42,627 bases of DNA from Rhodothermales bacterium (GTDB lineage Bacteria; Bacteroidota; Rhodothermia; Rhodothermales; JAHQVL01): the NCBI GenBank assembly GCA_041391505.1, contig JAWKNW010000036.1, forward strand, positions 1-42,627, read 5' to 3'. Made by a program: the position numbers and the translations under genes. Below the pieces are notes generated by a model. The model saw only the letters and a program-made list of their open reading frames with translations, did no database searches and had not been told where the DNA came from. Shown one piece after another: positions 25,718 to 33,784 of this stretch. How positions within the stretch are numbered: the stretch's first letter is position 1; the number at the start of each line of letters is the position of its first letter.

Positions 25718-27535
25718 ATGACGCACACCACGATCCTGGGTATTTCCGCTTTTTACCACGATTCGGCGGCCTGTATTGTGCAGGATGGCCGGATCGTCGC
25801 CGCGGCGCAGGAGGAACGCTTCACCCGCAAGAAGCACGACCACGCCTTCCCCGAACACGCCATCGCCTACTGCCTCGACGCCGCCGGCGTGACGGCCGGC
25901 GAGGTGGACCACGTCGCCTTCTACGATAAGCCCTGGCTGAAATTCGAACGCCTGCTCGAGACGTACCTCGCGTTCGCCCCCTCGGGCATCCGGTCGTTCC
26001 AGCGCGCAATGCCGCTGTGGCTCAAGGAGAAGCTGTGGATGGGCGAACTGATCCAGGATCGCCTCGAGTTCGACGGCCCGCTCTGGTACCCCGAACACCA
26101 CCAGTCGCACGCCGCCTCCGCGTTTTATCCCTCCCCGTTCGAACGCGCCGCGATCCTGACGCTGGACGGCGTCGGCGAGTGGGCGACCACGTCGTGGGGG
26201 ACCGGCGATGGGCGCCGGCTTTCGCTTTCGCACGAGATCCGCTTCCCCCACAGCCTCGGCCTGCTGTATTCGGCGTTCACCTACTACACCGGCTTTCGGG
26301 TGAACTCGGGCGAATACAAACTGATGGGCCTGGCGCCCTATGGCGAGCCGCGGTTCGCGCAGACGATACGGGATCACCTCATCGACCTGAAGGACGACGG
26401 CTCGTTTCACATGGACATGGCCTATTTCAACTACTGCCAGGGCCTGACCATGACCTCGGAGCGGTTTCACCGCCTCTTCGGCGGGCCGCCCCGCAAACCG
26501 GAGAGCCCGATCGGCCAGCGGGAGATGGACCTCGCGGCCTCCGTGCAGGTGGTGATTGAAGAGGCCATACTCCGCATCGCCCGCCACATTCGGAAAGAGA
26601 CCGGCGAGCGGAATTTATGCCTCGCCGGCGGCGTCGCGCTGAACTGCGTGGCCAACGGCCGGCTTCTCCGCGAAGGGATCTTCGACGATATATGGATCCA
26701 GCCCGCCGCCGGCGACGCCGGCGGGGCGCTCGGGGCCGCCCTGTTTGTCTGGCATCAGGCACTGGAACAGCCGCGCGAGACCACGCCGGGCCGCGATACG
26801 ATGCGCGGCGCCCTGCTCGGGCCGGCCTTTGCGCCGGACACCATCGCGGCCTGGCTGGATGCCGAAGACGCGCCGTACCGGCGGCTGCCCCGGGAAGACC
26901 TCGGCGCGGCGGTGGCGAAGCTGCTGGCCGAGGGACAGGTCGTGGGCTGGGTGTCCGGCCCGATGGAGTTTGGCCCCCGGGCGCTGGGCGCGCGTAGCAT
27001 CCTGGGCGACCCGCGGCAGCCGGCCATGCAATCCACCCTCAACCTCAAGATCAAATTCCGGGAGTCGTTCCGGCCCTTCGCGCCGGCGTGCCTGGCCTCG
27101 GAGGCGCCCCGGTACTTCGAACTGGACCGCCCCTCCCCGTACATGCTGCTCGTCGCACCCGTCCATCCGGATCGCCGCGTCGCCGCGGACGCCGGCGGCG
27201 CCGGGTTCGACCGGCTCAAGACGCTCCGCAGCGACATCCAGGCCGTGACGCACGTCGACTACTCGGCGCGCGTCCAGACGGTCGATGCCGACACGAACCC
27301 CGCGTTTTATGGCGTGATCGATGCATTTTATCAGCTGACGGGCTGCCCGGTGCTCGTCAACACCTCGTTCAACGTGCGCGGCGAGCCCATTGTGTGCACG
27401 CCCCAGGATGCCTACCGGTGCTTCCTCCGCACCAACATGGACGCCCTCGTGCTCGAGGACTGCCTCCTGCTGAAGCACGAGCAGCCGGCCGACCGCGCGA
27501 TCGCCATGCCCCCGCCCGACGACACCCTCGACTGA
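25718..27535 (+). CDS. Carbamoyltransferase (NodU/CmcH/TobZ family)
   Basis: 605 aa from ATG 25718. The N-terminal Kae1-like domain starts TTILGISAFYHDSAACIV, continues EERFTRKKHD and has the metal-binding HHQSHAASAFYPSPF near residues 126-140. GVALNCVANGRLL and GDAGGALGAAL follow. The C-terminal YrdC-like part has FGPRALGARSILGDPR, KFRESFRPFAPA and NTSFNVRGEPIVCTP. Predicted to make carbamoyl-AMP from carbamoyl phosphate and ATP and carbamoylate a hydroxyl of a sugar or natural product. The acceptor could be the EPS or the PKS-NRPS product next door. Followed at 5 bp by SxtJ and then DUF5989. Confidence 0.93.
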   Translation: MTHTTILGISAFYHDSAACIVQDGRIVAAAQEERFTRKKHDHAFPEHAIAYCLDAAGVTAGEVDHVAFYDKPWLKFERLLETYLAFAPSGIRSFQRAMPLWLKEKLWMGELIQDRLEFDGPLWYPEHHQSHAASAFYPSPFERAAILTLDGVGEWATTSWGTGDGRRLSLSHEIRFPHSLGLLYSAFTYYTGFRVNSGEYKLMGLAPYGEPRFAQTIRDHLIDLKDDGSFHMDMAYFNYCQGLTMTSERFHRLFGGPPRKPESPIGQREMDLAASVQVVIEEAILRIARHIRKETGERNLCLAGGVALNCVANGRLLREGIFDDIWIQPAAGDAGGALGAALFVWHQALEQPRETTPGRDTMRGALLGPAFAPDTIAAWLDAEDAPYRRLPREDLGAAVAKLLAEGQVVGWVSGPMEFGPRALGARSILGDPRQPAMQSTLNLKIKFRESFRPFAPACLASEAPRYFELDRPSPYMLLVAPVHPDRRVAADAGGAGFDRLKTLRSDIQAVTHVDYSARVQTVDADTNPAFYGVIDAFYQLTGCPVLVNTSFNVRGEPIVCTPQDAYRCFLRTNMDALVLEDCLLLKHEQPADRAIAMPPPDDTLD

Positions 27536-27540
27536 GCCCG

Positions 27541-27939
27541 ATGAACCCCGCACCCAAAACACGCCGCGAGTTGCGCACCTTCGGATGGGTCATGGCCGGC
27601 CCGTTCGCCCTCCTGGCCGGTATTTCATTCTGGAAGGGCGGCCCCGCCGCGCCGTACCTGGCCGGCGTCGCCGCGTTTTTCCTCGTCAGCGCCGGCCTGG
27701 CCCCCGGCATCCTGCGGCCGGTCGAACGCTACTGGATGAAACTCGCGCACTACCTGTCGATCGTCTCGACCTTCCTCATCCTCTCCGTCGTGTTTTTTGC
27801 CGTCCTCACGCCCCTCAATCTTGTGCTCAGGCTGCTGGGGAAAGATCTGCTGCACCTCAAACGCTCTCCGACCGCCGCGTCGTACTGGATCGCGACGGAG
27901 ACCGACGGGCCGGCGTCGCGCCCCGACAAACCCTACTGA
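27541..27939 (+). CDS. SxtJ family membrane protein
   Basis: 132 aa. Two hydrophobic hairpins, about 15-30 with 37-55 and 68-95 (LSIVSTFLILSVVFFAVLTPLNLVLRLLGKD), and the GLAPGILRPVERYWMKLA segment typical of the SxtJ family found beside carbamoyltransferases (named from the saxitoxin cluster). Function unknown; possibly a membrane tether or assembly factor for the carbamoyltransferase. ATG 27541 lies 5 bp after the carbamoyltransferase stop. Confidence 0.85.
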   Translation: MNPAPKTRRELRTFGWVMAGPFALLAGISFWKGGPAAPYLAGVAAFFLVSAGLAPGILRPVERYWMKLAHYLSIVSTFLILSVVFFAVLTPLNLVLRLLGKDLLHLKRSPTAASYWIATETDGPASRPDKPY

Positions 27940-28006
27940 GCGCCACGAACCATCCCCGCAAACCCGCGTTTATTCCCCTCCATCCCACCATTCCCCGCCT
28001 CGCGCC

Positions 28007-28165
28007 ATGGCACGCGCCTCCAAATTAGCCCTCATCTGGGAATTCCTCCGCGTCCGCAAAAAGTGGTGGCTCGCGCCGATCATCGTGCTGCTGCTCCTGC
28101 TGAGCCTGCTCATCGTGCTCACCCAGGGGTCCGCCCTGCTGCCGTTCGTCTACACGATCTTCTGA
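28007..28165 (+). CDS. DUF5989 small membrane protein
   Basis: 52 aa: a short basic N-terminus (MARASKLALIWEFLRVRKKWWL), one strongly hydrophobic helix (IIVLLLLLSLLIVLTQGSALLPF) and end VYTIF. This matches DUF5989, the tiny protein that commonly follows carbamoyltransferase and SxtJ genes. Role unknown. Last gene of the three-gene carbamoylation set. Confidence 0.88.
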   Translation: MARASKLALIWEFLRVRKKWWLAPIIVLLLLLSLLIVLTQGSALLPFVYTIF

Positions 28166-28621
28166 GCGACCGTTGACCGCCCGGCTGCACGGACTGCGCC
28201 GGCAACCCAACGTTTCCGCCCCGCCACGGCCCCGCCATAGCCCCTCGGCTCGGTGGGTAAGCCATGCCTTTCCCAACCCCGGCCCGCCAACCGCCCCCGG
28301 CCGCGCGAGCGCCCCTGTCGCCTAAGATCGGAAGTGCGACGATCCATTAGGTCATTTCGTATGCGCCAAAAGTGCTAGCCAGACCCCGCCTCATTGGGCG
28401 ACCTTTCAACGCTGTAACTCTAGCACGCATAACCTCCGACTGGCACGCACTTCCCACAGCTCCAGGAACCTCGCCGCCGACCGAATCCATTCCGGTCCCC
28501 GCTGCACTTCGAGGTTCTTGCCCATTCCTGACGAGCCCGTGCGACCCACGCTGTCTGCCTGCCAGTCTGACTAATGCCGTTGCACCCGTCAACATCGACT
28601 TCGGGATAGACGACACCAGGT
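28166..28621. other. Intergenic region upstream of the PKS-NRPS operon
   Basis: 456 bp with no gene I can support. It should carry the promoter of the FkbH/PKS/NRPS operon. It contains a separated 7-bp inverted repeat GTGCTAG (28372-28378) / CTAGCAC (28420-28426). Short open frames here have no protein-like composition. Base composition is slightly less GC-rich than the flanking genes. Confidence 0.5.
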
Positions 28622-30808
28622 ATGAACGCTGATTCTGCGCAGACGGCCGGCTCCACCATCGCGATCGCGGCTACGTTTACGGCCGAACCCCTCGAGCGCC
28701 CCCTCCGTTTCTGGATGGATGAACTCGGGGCGACGGGCCGTGTCGTGTTTGCGCCGTACAACCAGATCCTGCAGCAGCTGTATGCGCAAGGCGGCCCCCT
28801 CATGTCGGGCGACGCGGCGTTGAATGCGCTGCTCGTCCGCCTCGAAGACTGGATGCCGGACGACGCGCCCCTGCACGCCGGCGGCGCGCACGACCTCCCG
28901 CTGCCGGCCCGCCTCCTCCAGAACATCGACGAGTTCATCGCCGCCGTCCGCGAGGCGACGACACGGACGAACACCCCCTTTCTGATCGTTTTGTGCCCGC
29001 CCAGCCTCGAAACCCTCGCCGCGCCGTCCCTGGCCCAGGCGATCCGGCTTGCCGAGGCATCCATCGCCGAACAGCTCGACCCGCTGCCGCGCGTACACGT
29101 CGTCATCTCGGAGACCTGGACCGCGCGCTATAGCCTGGGCGACTACCACCATCGCTTCGCGGACCACACGGCGCACATTCCGTACACCGACGCCGCCTAC
29201 ACGGCCCTCGCCACGACGATCGCGCGGCGATTCAGCGGGTTGAATCGGAAGCCCTATAAAGTCATCGTCGCCGACTGCGACAACACCCTCTGGCAGGGGG
29301 TCTGCGGAGAGGTCGGCCCGAGCGGGGTTTCGGTCGACGGCCCGTTCGCCGCGTTCCAGGATTTCCTCATCCGGCAGCAGGCCGAGGGGATGCTGCTCTG
29401 TCTGTGCAGCAAGAACAGCGAAGCGGACGTCTGGGCCGTATTCGACGCCCAGCCGGCGATGCGGCTACAGCGCGAACAGCTCGTTTCGTGGCGGATCAAC
29501 TGGCAGCCCAAGTCGGAAAACCTCAAGGCGCTCGCCGCGGAGCTGGATCTCGGGCTCGACAGCTTCATCTTCATCGACGACAACCCGGTCGAGTGCGCCG
29601 AAGTCAGCGCGCAGTGCCCGGACGTGCTCACCATCCAGGTGCCGGCCGACCCCGCGGCGCTGCCGGCGCTGCTCGACAACCTCTGGGTGCTGGACCGCTA
29701 TCAGGTGACCGACGAGGATCGCCGCCGCGCCGACCACTACAAGTCGAACGTACAGCGCGCCCAGCTCCAGGAAGCCGCGCCCAGCTTTTCCGGCTTCCTC
29801 GAGCGGCTGGACCTGCGGGTCCGCATCGAGACGCCGGGAGACAGCCAGTACGCCCGCATCGCGCAGTTGACGCAGCGGACGAACCAGTTCAACGCGTCGG
29901 GCATCCGGCGCTCGATGGAACAGATCGCCGGCCTGCTCCTCTCCGGAAAACGCGACGCCTTCGTCGTGGATGTCAGCGACCGTTTCGGCGACTACGGCCT
30001 CGTCGGCGCCGTCATCTTCACGGCCAACGCGGAGGCGCTCCTCGTGGACACGCTGCTCCTCAGCTGCCGCGCCCTCGGCCGGAGCGTCGAACAGCGGATC
30101 GCCATCCATCTCGGACAGACGGCGCGCCGGCGCGGACTCCGGTTCGTCGACGTCGCCTACATCGAGACGCCGCGCAACCTGCCGGTGCGTCAGTTCCTCG
30201 ACACGACGCGGCCGGAAGCGCGGATGGACCACGGCGACCACGTCATCTACCGCTACGACGCGGAGCGCCTCGCCGGCCTCGATCCGATCGCCGCGGCCGC
30301 CGCCTCGGTCTCGGGGCCCGCGCCGCGCGAAACGGACGGCGCGGCGCTTTCCGCCGGCCCGGGCCGGCCCGCCGAGGCCCAGCGATGGCTCCGCATCGCG
30401 ACGGAATGGACCGACATGGAGGCGCTCGTCGCGATGCTGCACCGGGTTCGCGTCGCACGGCCCGAGCTCCAGACCCCGTTCGCTCCGCTGCAGACGCCGA
30501 TCGAGCGGCAGATCGCCGCGATCTGGGCCGACGTGTTCGGCATCGACGGCATCGGCGCGACCGACGGCTTCGCCGAACTGGGCGGCTCGTCGCTCCAGCT
30601 CGTTCAGATCCACGCGCGGATCCAGGAGGAGCTCAGCCGGAGCCTGCCGCTGACCCAACTCTTCGCCCTGCCCACGATCCGGGCGCAGGCCGGCTTTTTT
30701 GCGCCGGCCGCCACGCCGTCAGACGCCCTCTCAACGATCCAGACCCGGGCGCAGCGGCAGAAAGCAGCTATCCATAGACAAAGAATCCTGCAATACAAAC
30801 AGAAATGA
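28622..30808 (+). CDS. FkbH-like HAD-IIIC enzyme with C-terminal acyl carrier domain
   Basis: 728 aa. N-terminal FkbH region (about 30-205), HAD domain with Asp218 and Asp220 (ADCDNTLWQGV, then a Cys in GVCGE) and IFIDDNPVE, and the GNAT-like C-terminal FkbH part with LTQRTNQFNASG (about 415-427). After a Pro/Ala linker comes a carrier domain (about 620-695) with the phosphopantetheine Ser657 in ELGGSSLQL. FkbH enzymes move a glyceryl group from 1,3-bisphosphoglycerate to a carrier protein, giving glyceryl- (or after processing lactyl-) ACP as starter or extender. The fused ACP makes a self-contained loading unit. Its stop overlaps the PKS start (ATGA, 4 bp), showing translational coupling. 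Confidence 0.9.
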   Translation: MNADSAQTAGSTIAIAATFTAEPLERPLRFWMDELGATGRVVFAPYNQILQQLYAQGGPLMSGDAALNALLVRLEDWMPDDAPLHAGGAHDLPLPARLLQNIDEFIAAVREATTRTNTPFLIVLCPPSLETLAAPSLAQAIRLAEASIAEQLDPLPRVHVVISETWTARYSLGDYHHRFADHTAHIPYTDAAYTALATTIARRFSGLNRKPYKVIVADCDNTLWQGVCGEVGPSGVSVDGPFAAFQDFLIRQQAEGMLLCLCSKNSEADVWAVFDAQPAMRLQREQLVSWRINWQPKSENLKALAAELDLGLDSFIFIDDNPVECAEVSAQCPDVLTIQVPADPAALPALLDNLWVLDRYQVTDEDRRRADHYKSNVQRAQLQEAAPSFSGFLERLDLRVRIETPGDSQYARIAQLTQRTNQFNASGIRRSMEQIAGLLLSGKRDAFVVDVSDRFGDYGLVGAVIFTANAEALLVDTLLLSCRALGRSVEQRIAIHLGQTARRRGLRFVDVAYIETPRNLPVRQFLDTTRPEARMDHGDHVIYRYDAERLAGLDPIAAAAASVSGPAPRETDGAALSAGPGRPAEAQRWLRIATEWTDMEALVAMLHRVRVARPELQTPFAPLQTPIERQIAAIWADVFGIDGIGATDGFAELGGSSLQLVQIHARIQEELSRSLPLTQLFALPTIRAQAGFFAPAATPSDALSTIQTRAQRQKAAIHRQRILQYKQK

Positions 30809-33717
30809 TCGATTCTTCCGATAAAACGCCGCTCGAAGGCATCGCCATCGTCGGGATGGCGGGCCGTTTTCCCGGGGCGACCGACCTGGACACCTTCTGG
30901 GAAAACCTGAAGCACGGGGTGAGCAGCATCGTCGAATTGTCCGACGACGAGCTCAACCTCAGCCCCGCCGAGCGGGAAAAGCTCGTCGGCAACCCGCATT
31001 TCGTCCGCCGCGCCGCCTCGGTGGCCGACGCCGACAAGTTCGACGCCGCCTTTTTCGGCATCTATCCGAAGGAGGCGCACGTCATGGATCCGCAGCAGCG
31101 GCTCTTCCTCGAATGCTGCTGGGACGCGTTCGAAAACAGCGGCTACGAGCCGACCACCTATCCGGGGTCGGTCGGCGTGTTCGCCGGCTGCTACATGAAT
31201 ACGTACCTCCTGAACAGCCTGGAGGACCATCCGCAGTTCATCGGCGCGCTCGCCGACTCGTTCCACGGCGGCGAGCTCAAGAACGAACTCGGCAACGACA
31301 AGGACTACATGGCAACGCGTGTGGCGTTCAAGCTGAACCTGCGCGGGCCGAGCATGACGATTCAGACGGCCTGCTCGTCGTCGCTCGTCGCGGTGACGCA
31401 GGCGTGCATGAACCTCACGACGTACCAGTGCGACATGGCGCTCGCCGGCGGCGCCACGATTCGCTTTCCCCAGAACCGCGGCTACCTCTACGAACCCGAC
31501 GGCATGGTGTCGCCGGTGGGGAAATGCTGCACGTTCGACGCCGGCGCCGCCGGGACGATCTTCGGCGACGGCATCGCCGTGGTGCTCCTGAAGCGCCTCG
31601 AGGACGCCGTGGCGGACGGCGACACCGTCTATGCCGTCATCAAGGGCTGGGGCATCAACAACGACGGCGCCTCGAAGGTGGGGTATACCGCTCCGAGCGT
31701 CGAGGGGCAGATGGAAGCCGTCGCGCTGGCGCAGGCCGTCGCCGGCGTCGACCCGCGCACGATCACCTATATCGAGGCGCACGGCACCGGCACACCCCTC
31801 GGCGATCCGATCGAGATCGACGCGCTCTCGCGCGCCTTCCGCATGGGCACTGACGACCGCCAGTTCTGCGCCATCGGATCGCTCAAGACCAACATCGGGC
31901 ACCTCGACGTGGCCGCCGGCGTCGCCGGCATGATCAAGACGTCGCTCGCGCTGACGAACAAACAGATCCCGCCGAGCCTCAACTTCGAGACGCCGAACCC
32001 GAATATCGACTTCGAGAATTCGCCGTTTTACGTCAACACGGCGCTGTCCGACTGGCAGCCGGTAGACGGCGCGCCGCGCCGCGCCGGCCTCAGCTCGTTC
32101 GGCGTCGGCGGCACCAACGCCCACGTGGTGCTCGAGGAAGGCCCGGCCCCGCGTCGCGAGGCCTCCCGCCAGCCGCAGCATCTGATCACCCTCTCCGCCC
32201 GGAGCCAGCCGGCGCTCGACGCCATGACCGCCAACCTGGCGCGGTATCTGAAACACCATCCGGAGCTCGACCTGGCAGACGTGGCCTACACGCTGCAGCG
32301 GGGCCGGCAGGTGTTCAACTACAGCCGCACGCTGGTCGCGGCGACGCGGGAGGACGCGATCGCGCAGCTCGAGAATCCCGACCCGCAGCGCGTCTACACC
32401 GTGCACCAGATTCGCCGGCAGGTGCCGGTGTCCTTCATGTTTCCCGGCCAGGGCTCGCAGCACGTGGGCATGGGACAGGATCTCTACCGGACCGCCCCGG
32501 TCTTCCGCGACGCGATGGACCGCTGCGCCGAGTTGCTGCGGCCGCATCTGGGCCTCGACCTCCGCGAGTTCCTCTACCCGTCGCCCGAGCACGAAGATGC
32601 GGCGCGGGCGCGTATCAACGACACGATGATCGCCCAGACGGGCATCTTCTCGGTCAGCTACGCGATGGCGCAGTACTGGATGTCGTACGGCATCCAGCCC
32701 GAATCGATGATCGGCCACAGCGTGGGCGAGTTCGTGGCGGCCTGCCTCGCCGGCGTGTTTTCGCTGGAGGATGCGCTCGCCCTCGTGGCCGCGCGGGGCA
32801 AGCTGATGCAGGACCTGCCGTCCGGCTCGATGCTGGCCGTGCGCCTGCCGGTCGACGAAGTGCGGGCCCTGCTGCCCGACGACCTCGAGATCGCGGCCAT
32901 CAACAGTCCGGCGCTCTGCGTCGTATCCGGCCCGACGCTGTCGATCGGCGCGTTCGAGAAGGCGCTGGAGGAGCGCGAGATCTCCGTGCGTCCGCTGCAC
33001 ACCTCGCATGCCTTCCATTCGGCCATGATGGAGCCGGCGGTGCCGGCCTTCCGGGCGGCGCTGAGCGGCATGACGCTCCACGCGCCGCAGATCCCCGTTA
33101 TCTCGACCGTGACCGGGGAGCGGCTGACGCCCGAGCTGGCCACCGACGTCGAATACTGGGCCACGCACCTGCGGCGGACGGTCGACTTCGCCGGCGGCGT
33201 CCGCGCCCTCGTCGGGGATGCCAACCGCGTGCTCCTCGAAGTAGGCCCCGGCCAGACGCTCAGCACGCTGGCGCGCCAGCACCCGGAGCGGAAGGAAAAA
33301 CAGGTCATCCTGTCGTCGCTCCCGCACGTTCAGCAGGAGGTTTCGGCTGCCGCGTTCGCGCTCGGCGTCGTGGGCCGGCTGTGGCAGGGCGGCGTGGATA
33401 TCGACTGGAAAGCCTGCTACCCCGACGAGTTCAGACTCCGCGTGCCGCTTCCCTCCTACCCCTTCGAACGCAAGCGATTCTGGTACGACCAGGTTTCTTC
33501 TTCGGCGGAGGACGAGGACGTGACGAATACTGAAACAACCCCCGCACATCTCGCTGCCGCACCGGCCCCCGCTTCGTCGCTCTCGAACGGGTACGCGCCG
33601 GATGCACACGCCGGCGACGGCTCCCCCCATGCCGTGCCCGACGAGATGATCCGGCGCATCGTCGCCCAACAGATCGAGGTCATGGCCCGGCAGCTGCAGG
33701 CCTGGCATTCGCAGTAG
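30805..33717 (+). CDS. Type I polyketide synthase, KS-AT
   Basis: 970 aa. Ketosynthase (about 10-435) with Cys190 (TACSSSL), His326 (EAHGTGT) and His366 (KTNIGHL). Acyltransferase (about 543-850) with Ser639 in GHSVGEF and the selectivity motif HAFHS (735-739), both pointing to malonyl-CoA. No ketoreductase, dehydratase or ACP. The last 25 residues form a Gln/Met-rich helix (IVAQQIEVMARQL) that resembles a helix in the next protein and may dock to it. One decarboxylative extension would yield a beta-keto acyl chain on the ACP at the N-terminus of the next protein. Second gene of the operon. Confidence 0.95.
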   Translation: MIDSSDKTPLEGIAIVGMAGRFPGATDLDTFWENLKHGVSSIVELSDDELNLSPAEREKLVGNPHFVRRAASVADADKFDAAFFGIYPKEAHVMDPQQRLFLECCWDAFENSGYEPTTYPGSVGVFAGCYMNTYLLNSLEDHPQFIGALADSFHGGELKNELGNDKDYMATRVAFKLNLRGPSMTIQTACSSSLVAVTQACMNLTTYQCDMALAGGATIRFPQNRGYLYEPDGMVSPVGKCCTFDAGAAGTIFGDGIAVVLLKRLEDAVADGDTVYAVIKGWGINNDGASKVGYTAPSVEGQMEAVALAQAVAGVDPRTITYIEAHGTGTPLGDPIEIDALSRAFRMGTDDRQFCAIGSLKTNIGHLDVAAGVAGMIKTSLALTNKQIPPSLNFETPNPNIDFENSPFYVNTALSDWQPVDGAPRRAGLSSFGVGGTNAHVVLEEGPAPRREASRQPQHLITLSARSQPALDAMTANLARYLKHHPELDLADVAYTLQRGRQVFNYSRTLVAATREDAIAQLENPDPQRVYTVHQIRRQVPVSFMFPGQGSQHVGMGQDLYRTAPVFRDAMDRCAELLRPHLGLDLREFLYPSPEHEDAARARINDTMIAQTGIFSVSYAMAQYWMSYGIQPESMIGHSVGEFVAACLAGVFSLEDALALVAARGKLMQDLPSGSMLAVRLPVDEVRALLPDDLEIAAINSPALCVVSGPTLSIGAFEKALEEREISVRPLHTSHAFHSAMMEPAVPAFRAALSGMTLHAPQIPVISTVTGERLTPELATDVEYWATHLRRTVDFAGGVRALVGDANRVLLEVGPGQTLSTLARQHPERKEKQVILSSLPHVQQEVSAAAFALGVVGRLWQGGVDIDWKACYPDEFRLRVPLPSYPFERKRFWYDQVSSSAEDEDVTNTETTPAHLAAAPAPASSLSNGYAPDAHAGDGSPHAVPDEMIRRIVAQQIEVMARQLQAWHSQ

Positions 33718-33784
33718 TAGTGTATCGGACCCACGCATCCCGCATCGTTATTCGACTCTTTCACTAGTAGTTATAGGAACGTAG

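Noticed and set aside
28347..28632. Short open frames on both strands in the gap before the FkbH gene (86 and 89 codons).
   Set aside because: Composition is not protein-like, no recognisable motif, and no sign of a decayed known gene.
30805..33717. Ketoreductase or ACP domain in the C-terminal part of the KS-AT protein.
   Set aside because: After the AT domain there is only an Ala/Pro/Ser linker and one helix; no NADPH motif or GxDS carrier motif is present.
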